Source: UBA4416 sp040389965 (GTDB lineage: Bacteria; Bacteroidota; Bacteroidia; B-17B0; Aurantibacillaceae). Taken from it: DNA of 64,000 bases. The position numbers and the translations under genes were made by a program. Position 1 is the stretch's first letter. Every line of letters begins with the position of its first letter. Location: the NCBI GenBank assembly GCA_040389965.1, contig JAZJZF010000023.1:1-64000 (forward strand), given 5' to 3'. The notes beneath the pieces are model-generated. The model made no database searches, was not told the origin of the DNA, and saw only the letters and a list, made by a program, of their open reading frames with translations. This document shows, one piece after another, positions 28,396-37,693 of this stretch.

Positions 28396-28427
28396 TCTGG
28401 AACACTCCTGATAATTTTTTATTTTTG
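28396..28427 (+). promoter_or_regulatory. Probable promoter of rpe-sod
   Basis: TATTTTTG (28420-28427) matches the TAnnTTTG -7 box and ends 20 nt before the rpe ATG. TCTG at 28396-28399, 20 nt upstream, is one base off the TTTG -33 box. Confidence 0.5.
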
Positions 28428-28447
28428 GATCTCAATTCATTGTAATT

Positions 28448-29104
28448 ATGTCGCACATTGTAGCCCCCTCTGTTTTATCAGCCGATTTTGGCAATCTTCA
28501 AAGAGATATAGAAATGATTAACTCTTCGGAAGCAGATTGGTTTCATGTGGATGTTATGGACGGATTATTTGTACCAAACATATCGTTTGGATTTCCGGTG
28601 CTTAAAGTGTTGCAGAAATACGCTAAAAAACCATTGGATGTTCATTTAATGATTGAAGATCCTGACCGTTATACCCAGGCATTTAAAGATGCGGGTGCTC
28701 AAACATTAACTGTGCATATAGAAGCTAGCAGGCATCTTCACCGCAATATCCAGAATATTAAAGCTGCGGGAATGAAAGCAGGTGTAGCTTTAAATCCACA
28801 TACCAATATCCATTTACTGGATGATATTATCTGTGATATTGACCTGGTTTGTGTGATGAGTGTGAACCCGGGATTTGGCGGACAAAAATTTATTGAAAAT
28901 ACATTTGCCAAAGTCATTGCCCTTAAAAAATTACTGACCGAAAAAAATTCAAAAGCATTAATTGAAATCGACGGAGGCGTGGATCTTAATAATTACCATA
29001 AATTACTGGTATCCGGTGCTGATGTACTGGTGGCGGGTAATACGGTGTTTGCAAGTGAAAATCCTGTAAATACGATCAAACAATTAAAACTAAAACAAAT
29101 ATAA
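28448..29104 (+). CDS. rpe: Ribulose-phosphate 3-epimerase
   Basis: Rpe interconverts ribulose-5-phosphate and xylulose-5-phosphate in the pentose phosphate pathway. The 218-aa TIM barrel has VLSADFGNL, the metal-binding FHVDVMDGLFVPN, LDVHLMIEDP, VMSVNPGFGGQKF and the phosphate-binding EIDGGVDLNN. It lies 20 bp upstream of the superoxide dismutase gene and probably shares its transcript. Confidence 0.97.
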   Translation: MSHIVAPSVLSADFGNLQRDIEMINSSEADWFHVDVMDGLFVPNISFGFPVLKVLQKYAKKPLDVHLMIEDPDRYTQAFKDAGAQTLTVHIEASRHLHRNIQNIKAAGMKAGVALNPHTNIHLLDDIICDIDLVCVMSVNPGFGGQKFIENTFAKVIALKKLLTEKNSKALIEIDGGVDLNNYHKLLVSGADVLVAGNTVFASENPVNTIKQLKLKQI

Positions 29105-29124
29105 ACCTATAAACAACTAAAATT

Positions 29125-29733
29125 ATGTCATTCGAATTACCAAAATTAAATTACGCGTTTAACGCTTTAGAACCACATATTGATGCTAAAACAATGGAGA
29201 TCCACCATGATAAGCACCATCAGGCGTATGTTACTAATCTGAATAAAGCAATTGAAGGCACAGATGCAGAAAAATTAAGCATTGAAGAGATCTGCAAAAA
29301 CATTTCGAAATACCCTGCTGCTATACGTAACAATGGTGGCGGACATTACAACCACTCTTTATTCTGGGAAATTATGGCACCCAATGCAGGTGGTATGCCA
29401 ACAGGAGATTTAGCAAAAGCTATTGAAACAGATTTAGGAGGATTTGAGAAATTTAAAGCAGATTTTTCAAATGCAGGTGCTACACGTTTTGGATCGGGTT
29501 GGGCCTGGTTATGCGTGAAGGAAGGAAAATTATGCGTATGCTCTACTCCAAACCAGGATAATCCTTTAATGGATATTGCTGATTGCAAAGGTACACCGAT
29601 CTTAGGAATGGATGTATGGGAGCATGCTTATTATTTAAATTACCAAAACCGTCGTCCTGATTATATGGCTGCATTTTTTAATGTGATCAACTGGACTAAG
29701 GTAGCTGAGCTTTATGCTGCTGCTAAAAAATAA
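29125..29733 (+). CDS. sodA: Superoxide dismutase, Mn type (Fe/Mn family)
   Basis: This 202-aa protein detoxifies superoxide. Metal ligands are expected at H27 (TMEIHHDKHH), the His of GGHYNHSLFW, and Asp and His of MDVWEHAYYLNY. Two marks favour manganese over iron: Gly-Gly in NNGGGHYNHSLFW where iron enzymes carry Gln, and the Gln in STPNQDNPLMD from the C-terminal domain. Cambialistic use cannot be excluded. It has no signal peptide and is thus cytoplasmic. It is followed by a strong terminator. Confidence 0.94.
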   Translation: MSFELPKLNYAFNALEPHIDAKTMEIHHDKHHQAYVTNLNKAIEGTDAEKLSIEEICKNISKYPAAIRNNGGGHYNHSLFWEIMAPNAGGMPTGDLAKAIETDLGGFEKFKADFSNAGATRFGSGWAWLCVKEGKLCVCSTPNQDNPLMDIADCKGTPILGMDVWEHAYYLNYQNRRPDYMAAFFNVINWTKVAELYAAAKK

Positions 29734-29750
29734 TTTTAATTTATTTTTTG

Positions 29751-29790
29751 AAACAAAAGAGGCTTACAATTATGTAAGCCTCTTTTGTTT
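29751..29790. terminator. Bidirectional rho-independent terminator
   Basis: A perfect 18-bp stem (arms 29751-29768 and 29773-29790, core GAGGCTTACA) has a 4-nt loop and AT-rich outer ends. It separates the superoxide dismutase gene from the convergent protease gene. Confidence 0.92.
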
Positions 29791-29885
29791 AATATGATTT
29801 ATGGTCAAAAGTAATTTATCTTTTATCTCGTTCAAATCAGCTGCACTATTACCAAGGTATGCGGTAATTTGAAGTGCTTAGCTTT

Positions 29886-32800
29886 TTAATTCTTTACAAC
29901 ACGAACTACTTTGTACGATGCATTGCTGATGAGTCTTACATTATAAATTCCTTTTGCCATATCTTCCAGAGATATCAGTGTAGTTGGTGTAACGTCCTTT
30001 TTAGCTAACACTAATTTTCCAATAGCATCAAATACTTCTACCGTAATTTTATCAAGGTTTGCATTAAAATTAACGGTAAAGCTACCCGATGTTGGATTTG
30101 GATAAAGAACAAATGCCTCGTCTGTTAATTCGTTAAGACCTGTGCATAAATTAACTGTAATGACTTTCTGTGAAACATTTGAACAGGTATTGGCATCCGT
30201 ATAATTGTAACTTACGGTAAATGTTCCTGCGCCTGAAGTAGCCGGGTTAAATGTATTGCCCGTAACTCCTGTTCCCGAATAATTACCACCCGCAGGTGTA
30301 CCGGTTAAATTGATGGCAGATTCATTTACACAAGCTGAAGTTGCTGAGGTAACCAAAGATACAATCGGTAAAGAATTAACGGTAACATTCGTTATTTCAG
30401 TATCTGTGCAACTGCCATTAGATCCGGTAACCGTATAACTTGTTGTTGCAGATGGCGAAACCGAAATGCTGGCGGTTGTTGCTGAATTACTCCAGCTATA
30501 GTTTGCAGCACCTGAGGCCGTTAATATAGCAGGGCTTCCAGCACAAATAACCGAGCTATTTACGGTTACCGTAGGCGTAGAGTTAATCGTTACCGTAACA
30601 ACTTTAACACTTGTACAGCCATTGCTTGTACCTGTTACTGTATAATTTGTAGTAGTAGACGGCGATACAGAAATGCTTGTTGTTGTTGCCGAATTGTTCC
30701 AGCTATACGTAGTAGCGCCTGATGCTACTATAACAGCCGGATTACCATCACAAACGGATGGATTATTTACGGTAACGGTAGGGGTAATTTTTACAGTTAC
30801 TGTTGCCACTTTTGTATTGGTGCAACCATTGATTGTACCTGTCACCGAATAATTTGTTGTGGTATTAGGTAATACGGAAATGCTTGCTGTTGTAGCAGAA
30901 GTAGTCCAAACGTAGCTTGTAGCACCCGATGCATTCAATACTGCGGGATTGCCCGAACAAATGGTTGAACTTGTTACAGCTACAGTTGGTGTTGTATTGA
31001 CAGTAATGGATTGAGAGGATGTATTTGAACCCATAGTGTTTTTAGAGATCAGTGAAATAGTATAGGTTCCTGCATTTGCAAATGTTACCGTGGGGTTTTG
31101 CGCATTTGCATTTGAGAACGTAACTCCTGTTGAAGAAGTAGCTGTCCAGGTCCATGAAGTTGGTGCATTTAAAGACTGGTCACTTAATGAGATCGTAGAA
31201 GTTGTACATGGATTTGAAGCCGCTACACTAAAATTAGAAACCGGAATGGCCGGAGGGCCCGGAACAACGTTAATGTTGACGTTATTAATATCGTAAAAAA
31301 TATTTCCTGCACCACGCACCATCACTCTTCCTGTGCTGGTAATATTGGGTGGAACGGTAATCGTTCTTGAACCGTTATTGGCAACATTTGTCGCAAGAGT
31401 AATAGGATAGGTATAACCTCCGTCGATTGAAAAGAAAATATTTACGCTAGGTGTGTTTACAGCGCCTGTTGATGTACCGGCCACGTTCCAAGTAATGGTT
31501 TGTGTGGTGGAAGCCGACCAGGTAGTTGCTGTTCCCTGTGATGTGATAATAAATGGACCTGCTGTACCGTTAACGGTTACAAGCATTAAATCGGAAGCTG
31601 TTTGGCCGCCGCCAACACTGTTGTCTCTTACTACAAAAGAGAAATTTAAAGTACGTGCTACCGAAGGGGTTACTTCCCAGGTGGAAGCAAGTGTGTTGTT
31701 TAAAACAGTTGCTAATGCCGGCATGTAACGATTTGGCGAAGTAAGTGGAGGAATAGCTCTGTACATAGGGCCAACTGCATAGGTAGAAAGCGGAGCTGCA
31801 TTTCCCGGAGATTGAGCAGGATCGTTCTCACTCCAGTTATAGGTTAACGACGCATTCCCATCAATATCGTTTCCTGTTCCTTCAAGGATAAAAGCAGTAG
31901 ATTTAGGAATAACGTAATCGGCTCCTGCGTTTGCTGTTGGCGGATTATCAGTTAAAGAAGTAATGACTGCACAGGTACTGTTTCCTGTTTTAATGTTGGT
32001 GCTGATATCACGAATGTTTACGTAATTAAAATCGTCGTGACTGTTGCTTTGCACATTTGAAGAGCAAATACCTGCATAGCCCATAATAGAACTACCGCTG
32101 GCAGGTTCTACTTCTGTAGTCCCGCTCCCGCTTCTGCTGCAGGTATTCATGACGTGGTAACCGCCATACTGGTGTCCCATTTCGTGAGCTACATAGTCAA
32201 TATCAAAGGCATCGCCTGTAGGGTTTGCACGCCCGGTGTATCCTCTTCCTTTATGTGTATTTGTTTGCGATGTACTTTGACATACACAAGCTATACAGCC
32301 GGCATTACCGCCGCCCGTTGTATTAAAGTTATGGCCAATGTCGTAGTTTGCTACACCAATTGCTGCATCAATGGTTTGGGCCGTTTTGGTATTCCATTCG
32401 TTTGTCCATGGATCGGTAGAGGCATTCATGTAAATCAACAAATCGTTGTTGGCGATAAAATTCATATGAATGGATAGGTCTCTTTCGTAAACTCCATTTA
32501 CGCGGTTCATAGTAATAGCCATTTGAGCCTGCACATTTGCTTTTTGCTGTATAACGGTTCCTGTACCCATAAAAAGCGCTCCGTATTCACCGGTGCAGGA
32601 TTGCGCTAAACGGTAAGTTCTTAATTTTTGATCATTAATATTTTGCGTTGATAACGGAGAAGCAGTGCTTCTTTGTAATGATGGTAAAGAAACTGCATCG
32701 TCAGTTAAACATTCGAAGCTTTGCGGATCTGCTCCTAAAGCATTGCGGTCATATATAATGCAAGTGGCAAGGTCTGTGGTATATGGATCAATATAAGCAG

Positions 32801-33248
32801 TGCTTTTTTGTCCTGATAAAACCATCGTATGTAAACCAAACTGTGTTACACTAAAGCGCATCGTAGCGGTGGGATCGTCGATACCTTGTGCGGCATAGGT
32901 TTTGATCATAGGGAATTTTGCTTCTAGAACGGGATCCATAATAGTTGATTCGTATACCGCAAATTTCTCAAATTGACCTTGCGGATTAGGGAATTCAATA
33001 ACCAGAGAGGATGCATTTGCGCCGGTATGTATAACCGGTGCATTCACTAATTTTGATTTCAATAAATTAAGATTGATCTGTGCCAGATAATATTGAGAAG
33101 GAAAAGAACTTCTTTTGGTTTTTGCTCCTGCCACATCTTTAGAAGAGAGAATGGTCCACACGCCGTCAGATGAGGTTTGTGCTACAAAGCTTGCAGCAAG
33201 CACAACACATGAGAATGTGAGAATTGCTTTTAAGTAATTTTTTTTCAT
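29886..33248 (-). CDS. T9SS-secreted reprolysin-like metalloprotease with Ig/PKD modules
   Basis: This 1120-aa protein starts with a signal peptide (LKAILTFSCVVLAASFVAQ) and a propeptide region (about 25-200). The catalytic domain has the zinc motif HEMGHQYGGYH (from about 355), a metzincin HExGHxxGxxH. The Met-turn probably lies in SSIMGYAGIC. After it come a beta-sandwich region, a PKD domain (about 670-750), three Cys-paired Ig-like modules similar to those in the other two repeat proteins here, a further Cys-containing module, and a T9SS sorting domain (FVLYPNPTSGSF, ending YKVVRVVKN). By family it is a surface or secreted peptidase activated by propeptide removal. It is monocistronic. 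Confidence 0.93.
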   Translation of the reverse strand: MKKNYLKAILTFSCVVLAASFVAQTSSDGVWTILSSKDVAGAKTKRSSFPSQYYLAQINLNLLKSKLVNAPVIHTGANASSLVIEFPNPQGQFEKFAVYESTIMDPVLEAKFPMIKTYAAQGIDDPTATMRFSVTQFGLHTMVLSGQKSTAYIDPYTTDLATCIIYDRNALGADPQSFECLTDDAVSLPSLQRSTASPLSTQNINDQKLRTYRLAQSCTGEYGALFMGTGTVIQQKANVQAQMAITMNRVNGVYERDLSIHMNFIANNDLLIYMNASTDPWTNEWNTKTAQTIDAAIGVANYDIGHNFNTTGGGNAGCIACVCQSTSQTNTHKGRGYTGRANPTGDAFDIDYVAHEMGHQYGGYHVMNTCSRSGSGTTEVEPASGSSIMGYAGICSSNVQSNSHDDFNYVNIRDISTNIKTGNSTCAVITSLTDNPPTANAGADYVIPKSTAFILEGTGNDIDGNASLTYNWSENDPAQSPGNAAPLSTYAVGPMYRAIPPLTSPNRYMPALATVLNNTLASTWEVTPSVARTLNFSFVVRDNSVGGGQTASDLMLVTVNGTAGPFIITSQGTATTWSASTTQTITWNVAGTSTGAVNTPSVNIFFSIDGGYTYPITLATNVANNGSRTITVPPNITSTGRVMVRGAGNIFYDINNVNINVVPGPPAIPVSNFSVAASNPCTTSTISLSDQSLNAPTSWTWTATSSTGVTFSNANAQNPTVTFANAGTYTISLISKNTMGSNTSSQSITVNTTPTVAVTSSTICSGNPAVLNASGATSYVWTTSATTASISVLPNTTTNYSVTGTINGCTNTKVATVTVKITPTVTVNNPSVCDGNPAVIVASGATTYSWNNSATTTSISVSPSTTTNYTVTGTSNGCTSVKVVTVTINSTPTVTVNSSVICAGSPAILTASGAANYSWSNSATTASISVSPSATTSYTVTGSNGSCTDTEITNVTVNSLPIVSLVTSATSACVNESAINLTGTPAGGNYSGTGVTGNTFNPATSGAGTFTVSYNYTDANTCSNVSQKVITVNLCTGLNELTDEAFVLYPNPTSGSFTVNFNANLDKITVEVFDAIGKLVLAKKDVTPTTLISLEDMAKGIYNVRLISNASYKVVRVVKN

Positions 33249-33551
33249 TGTTTTTAATTAAAAGGGTTATCTATAAAAAACACGTTATTGAAGTTCGACT
33301 TCGGTAAAATTAAAATAGTCGCGAGTAATTAAGAAAAATACATTGCATTTGGCTTAAATTACGATATACATAAATATAAGAAACGAATCTGTAGATTTCA
33401 TGAAATCTAAAGTGTTTAGGGGATTTTTTCGACGATTTGTCTGTTAAATTTTCAATTTAAGTTGTTTTCAGAACAGTTACAATTGCTTCGTTTAAGGCAT
33501 AAAAAAAACCGAAGACTAAGCTTCGGTTTTAATTTTTTTAAAAGGAGTTCT
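33249..33551. other. 303-bp intergenic region
   Basis: Contains the terminator of the downstream esterase gene at its right end and, presumably, the protease promoter at its left end. No coding frame or further repeat is seen. Confidence 0.5.
33505..33530 (-). terminator. Rho-independent terminator of the T9SS esterase gene
   Basis: AAAACCGAAG (33505-33514) pairs with CTTCGGTTTT (33521-33530) around a 6-nt loop. The minus strand continues with a run of T. Confidence 0.88.
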
Positions 33552-34871
33552 TTAATAGAACATAATTTTTTTAACGGAATATTCGCCGCGTTCGTTAACG
33601 GCTTTTAAAAAGTAGATTCCATTTGCCAAATCATTTTTATGAATGATGTAGGTTCTTTCTTTTGTTCTTTCTGTCTGAATAATTTTCCCGGTCATATCAG
33701 TTAATGTGATGGTATGATCATCACCGGCATTTTTAAATACCACGGTTACAAACTGAGAAGAAGGATTAGGGTATAGTTCTTCTAAAATGGCATTGTTCTC
33801 ATTTTCTTTTATGCTAACATCGCAAGCCATGGCAACGTTAACGGTGCAGCCTGTGTAAGCATATGGCACAACAACTCCTGCCGGAGTGTTAGGCAATAAT
33901 AGGGGTGGGTTTGTACATGCTAAACGCGAAATTAAATAATCTCTTACAAATTTTTCAGTAGTGTCCATATACGCAATTTCAGTAGCGGTTGTTCCTGCAT
34001 AAGGCACGTGATCTGCACCATACCATGTATAAAAGCTATGAGCAACGCCTGAAGCACCAATTCCTGCCTGAATCATACGGCTTCCATCCATATATAATGT
34101 AGGGAATCCCGGATTGGCTTTGCCTTGTCCGTAGATTACGGTTCCATCCGCAGTACCATGCATTGAACATAATGGCACATCGCCTGCTTCGATCCAGCCA
34201 TATTTTCCTAAGGCTCCGCATAAGTTAATGACACCTTTTACTCTTGATGAGTAACATTGGTTTCCACTTGTGCCATTGATGCCACCTGAAGCTGTTAATG
34301 TTGTTTGATTGATGTACGGATTTATTTCACATGTTTTATTTAAATAAGCTACATGCAATGCTGTGATTGCTCCTGCAGAACTTCCACCGATAAAGATATT
34401 ATTCGTATCAACTTTATAGGTGTTTGTGGTAGCTCTGTCTTTATAAAAGAAACGAACAGAAGCTTTCATATCCTGTACTGCTCTTAATAAAGCAGGCACA
34501 ATTCCTGTTGAATCGAAAGGGAAAAAACCGGTACGGTAATTAATAGAAGCACAGATAAAGCCTCTTTTAGCAAAACGTTGGCATAATTCGGTAACATCCT
34601 GATCGTCTTTAGTACCTCCTACGAAACTACCGCCATGCGCCCAGATAATGAGTGGTCTGAAATGAGCTGTATCACCGGCTGGTTCATAAAAGTTTAAGGT
34701 CAGCGTTTGAGTAGAACCCGAAAAGGCCTTGCTTGCTCCATAAGGAATGCTGGCTGTAGAAGAAAGGGTAGTGTATACACTGCTAGAATACCGTCCATTG
34801 TTGCAAACGGTTTGCGCAAAAGATACTACACTAAATAAGGCAGTAATAAGCGTTAAGTAAATTTTATTCAT
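33552..34871 (-). CDS. T9SS-secreted alpha/beta-hydrolase (esterase-like)
   Basis: This 439-aa protein has a signal peptide (MNKIYLTLITALFSVVSFAQ) and an alpha/beta-hydrolase domain. The oxyanion-hole motif is WAHGGSFVGG (from 77), the nucleophile elbow is GGSSAG with S165 as likely nucleophile, and a candidate catalytic His is in GADHVPYAG. It ends in a T9SS type A domain (LYPNPSSQFVTVVF, ending YSVKKIMFY). The fold is nearest to carboxylesterase and feruloyl-esterase-like enzymes; the substrate is not readable. T9SS export implies action on extracellular polymers or lipids. Confidence 0.9.
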   Translation of the reverse strand: MNKIYLTLITALFSVVSFAQTVCNNGRYSSSVYTTLSSTASIPYGASKAFSGSTQTLTLNFYEPAGDTAHFRPLIIWAHGGSFVGGTKDDQDVTELCQRFAKRGFICASINYRTGFFPFDSTGIVPALLRAVQDMKASVRFFYKDRATTNTYKVDTNNIFIGGSSAGAITALHVAYLNKTCEINPYINQTTLTASGGINGTSGNQCYSSRVKGVINLCGALGKYGWIEAGDVPLCSMHGTADGTVIYGQGKANPGFPTLYMDGSRMIQAGIGASGVAHSFYTWYGADHVPYAGTTATEIAYMDTTEKFVRDYLISRLACTNPPLLLPNTPAGVVVPYAYTGCTVNVAMACDVSIKENENNAILEELYPNPSSQFVTVVFKNAGDDHTITLTDMTGKIIQTERTKERTYIIHKNDLANGIYFLKAVNERGEYSVKKIMFY

Positions 34872-34914
34872 GTTGTTTTTATTTATTGGTTAATTTAAAG
34901 TTAAGCTTTTTTTA

Positions 34915-36276
34915 TTATGGAAAAATAGTTCCTCTGTATTTTATGGCATCAACTTGTAGAATTGTTGAATTATAGGTTTTATTAATGGCTTTTATAAACT
35001 CATTGGCGAGTAGGGCATTCCCAATGGGATTAAGGTTGAGGCCATCCAAAGAAAACGCGCCGCCTTTTACAAACTGGGCATTAACACTTACACCATTATA
35101 TACAACTCCTGTATTAACGGTATTAAAAAAAGCGTTCATATCTACATATGCTAATCCTTTGGCTTGCGCCACCGCCTGTAGTTTTGCATTGTAACCGGCT
35201 ATGGCTGTTCTGATAGATTGTATTTCGTTAAGGGTTAAGATATCTTTATTATGAAAAGGGTTAAGCGACCCCAAAGAGTTACATTTTACGGAGTCCAAAG
35301 GAGTGGTTAGGACAATCAGTTCCCCTTCGTACATTGGCCGGATTCCTATAGAAAATTGTGAATCATATATCACGAAATTATTAGCGCCGGCTTTAAACAC
35401 ATTAGGAAATACAGTAGAATCAATTGGCGTATAAACGGTATTTAAAGAATTGGCCTGTGTTTGATCGAGCGTTAGGTTATTATAAGGTATAGTTGTAAAG
35501 AAGGGGAATTTTGTCACATCAGGAATATTGCCTATTACACCTTTAGCGCCATTGGCTGTTAATTGGTTTACAATATTATCAATGTTTGCGTCAAAACGTG
35601 CCTGAGTAGTAAGACTATCGGCAGCGCCACCTGCTAAGGCATAAGACAAGGCATCATTGATGCCAATGCATAATGAAAAGAAGGTTGGATTTTGATCTAA
35701 AGCATCAGACAAAACGGAAGCGCTTACCTTATTTGAAGCCATACGTTCGAAATACGGATTGTAATAACCGCCTGTTGCTACGGAATTACCATAACCGGCA
35801 TAAGTTATATGAAAACTTTTGGCATCGGGAACTCCCATGTTTTTAAATGGTCCTGAGCTATAAATATTAGTTGAAAAAACATTATAGTTTTCTGTTGCCG
35901 ATAAACGGACAGGGGATAGAGAGGATACATTTTTGCAGTCTGTTTTATAACCCAGCTTAAATTTCGCTGCTACGTTTGTGGTGTTATTAGGAATTAAGGC
36001 AAAGCCTGCAGAGTTTTCTGAAACATAAGGTGTGGTAAATTCTCCGCCGCCAACTGCTTTCATCTGTTCTGCCAAAATATTTACAAAAGAGGTTTGCTGG
36101 CCTTCATAATATAAAGCACCGTCAGAGAAACCGGCTGTCATAGAAGAGCCTATGGCTACAAAGCGCGAAGCATCCATACTGCCTTTGTCAGGATCGGGTA
36201 CATCAAACTTTGGTTTACAGGCCCCTATTAATAAGGTGACTGCAATTAAAAGTGTATAAAGTAGTTTGGTTTTCAT
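34915..36276 (-). CDS. SGNH-hydrolase-like lipoprotein
   Basis: This 453-aa protein has a lipoprotein signal with lipobox LIGAC (C20). An SGNH/GDSL fold follows: block I is FVAIGSSMTAGF (S45 the likely nucleophile), block III is CIGINDALS, and a late block is DGLNLNPIGNALLA with D and N in place of the usual DxxH, so a catalytic His should be checked. It lies 40 bp downstream of the FadL-type porin gene on the same strand. The pairing suggests that the lipoprotein hydrolyses ester-linked or lipid substrates handled by the porin; this is inferred from context. Confidence 0.85.
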   Translation of the reverse strand: MKTKLLYTLLIAVTLLIGACKPKFDVPDPDKGSMDASRFVAIGSSMTAGFSDGALYYEGQQTSFVNILAEQMKAVGGGEFTTPYVSENSAGFALIPNNTTNVAAKFKLGYKTDCKNVSSLSPVRLSATENYNVFSTNIYSSGPFKNMGVPDAKSFHITYAGYGNSVATGGYYNPYFERMASNKVSASVLSDALDQNPTFFSLCIGINDALSYALAGGAADSLTTQARFDANIDNIVNQLTANGAKGVIGNIPDVTKFPFFTTIPYNNLTLDQTQANSLNTVYTPIDSTVFPNVFKAGANNFVIYDSQFSIGIRPMYEGELIVLTTPLDSVKCNSLGSLNPFHNKDILTLNEIQSIRTAIAGYNAKLQAVAQAKGLAYVDMNAFFNTVNTGVVYNGVSVNAQFVKGGAFSLDGLNLNPIGNALLANEFIKAINKTYNSTILQVDAIKYRGTIFP

Positions 36277-36316
36277 TTTGGGATTTTATGTTTTGAAAAA
36301 TAGATTAATTAATTTT

Positions 36317-37543
36317 TTAGAAATTGTAAGAAACGGCAATACCAGGAGCACATACATTTGTTTTGTAAGTGCCTGATAAGTTAGTTTCCAGATTGGTGTC
36401 TTTTCTGTTTAAGTGTGTAAACAAAAAGGAAACATCTACTCTTAAATGTTTTCCGAACTCGTAGCCAAGCCCTGCTGTATAGTTTATGCGGTTAGCATCC
36501 GGTGTTTCGGGCGTTACATAACCGTTTTGTACGGGACTAAGGCCATAGGCTAATCCTAAACGTGCTGCAAAATGTGGTGTTACTTTATATTGTGCTCCGC
36601 CACGAAAAGCAAAGGTGTTTTTATACTTTCTTGCTGATTTGGTGTCAACTAAAGTAGGCGTATTGTTTTCATAATCGAAAGAGAGCGTATCATAAGCTTT
36701 CCAGCCTACATAATTGATATCGAGGGCAAAATCCAGTTTGCTGTTTGCTTTATAAGCGAAGCCTAATGTCCCCACATTTGGTAAGGGAAGTGTCGCTTTG
36801 AATTTGCCATCAGGGAAATTGTCTTTCACTGCAGAAGGTACATTAAAGGTAGCTTGCCCGGCTTTCACACTCATATTTACTTTGGAACGGTAGGTTAATC
36901 CAATCGATAATTTTTCTGTGGGTTTATAATATATTCCAACGTTATAGCCGAAACCGTTAGCTTTTCCGCTTAGTTCGGCATGGCCATAATTTCCGGTAGC
37001 ATCTATCAAAGGGATGTCTTTTTGTAAATTTACTTTTCCATAGCTGTATATAAATCCTGCGCCAACTCCCCATTTTGGACTTATTTGGTAGCTAAGTGTG
37101 GGTTGAATAAAAATCGCCTGCAACTGTAAATGTGTTAAGGCAAAGCGCCCCGCCCATTTATCTTCCCAATCCACTGTACTTCCAAAAGGTGTATAAACGG
37201 CTAAACCTACTTTTAAATTATTGCTGTCTTTTAATGAGAACAATCCATATGCGGCAAAGGGCGTTCCTACCGGATCTTTGGTTTTATAGAGTTGATGTGT
37301 ATTGTCGTCCAGAAATAATCCTCTGGCAATGGTTGGCGTAACACCTAAATTTATGGAAGTACCTTGTACAAAAGAAGCGCCGCCCGGATTAAAGAATAGG
37401 GAAGAGGCATCCTGCATACATGCGGTTCCTGCTCCGCCCATACCTTGTTGTTTCTGACCCTGCAAATTTACCTGGAAACCTTGTGCCCATGATAGCATAG
37501 GCATGATGCACAGGCAAAGCCACGTTAGTTTTTTATATGACAT
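36317..37543 (-). CDS. FadL/TodX/OmpP1-family outer-membrane transporter
   Basis: This 408-aa protein has a signal peptide (LTWLCLCIMPMLSWAQG). The diagnostic start of mature FadL-like proteins follows: QVNLQGQKQQGMGGAGTA and then DASSLFFNPGG, the N-terminal hatch with the NPA-type motif. The rest is beta-strand rich and ends in an aromatic (GIAVSYNF), as outer-membrane barrels do. FadL proteins pass hydrophobic molecules such as long-chain fatty acids or aromatics. It is the first gene of a two-gene operon with the SGNH lipoprotein. Confidence 0.92.
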   Translation of the reverse strand: MSYKKLTWLCLCIMPMLSWAQGFQVNLQGQKQQGMGGAGTACMQDASSLFFNPGGASFVQGTSINLGVTPTIARGLFLDDNTHQLYKTKDPVGTPFAAYGLFSLKDSNNLKVGLAVYTPFGSTVDWEDKWAGRFALTHLQLQAIFIQPTLSYQISPKWGVGAGFIYSYGKVNLQKDIPLIDATGNYGHAELSGKANGFGYNVGIYYKPTEKLSIGLTYRSKVNMSVKAGQATFNVPSAVKDNFPDGKFKATLPLPNVGTLGFAYKANSKLDFALDINYVGWKAYDTLSFDYENNTPTLVDTKSARKYKNTFAFRGGAQYKVTPHFAARLGLAYGLSPVQNGYVTPETPDANRINYTAGLGYEFGKHLRVDVSFLFTHLNRKDTNLETNLSGTYKTNVCAPGIAVSYNF

Positions 37544-37693
37544 ATATTGTGGAATGTAAATGTGTTATCAAATAATTAAAATCTTTGTATTAATTAAAAA
37601 TACATATTTTTTTTAATTATTTAAATAAGTTCGCGAATAATTAGAAAATCAATATCCGATGAGGGTCTGATTATGCTATAGAAAGGAGGAAAT

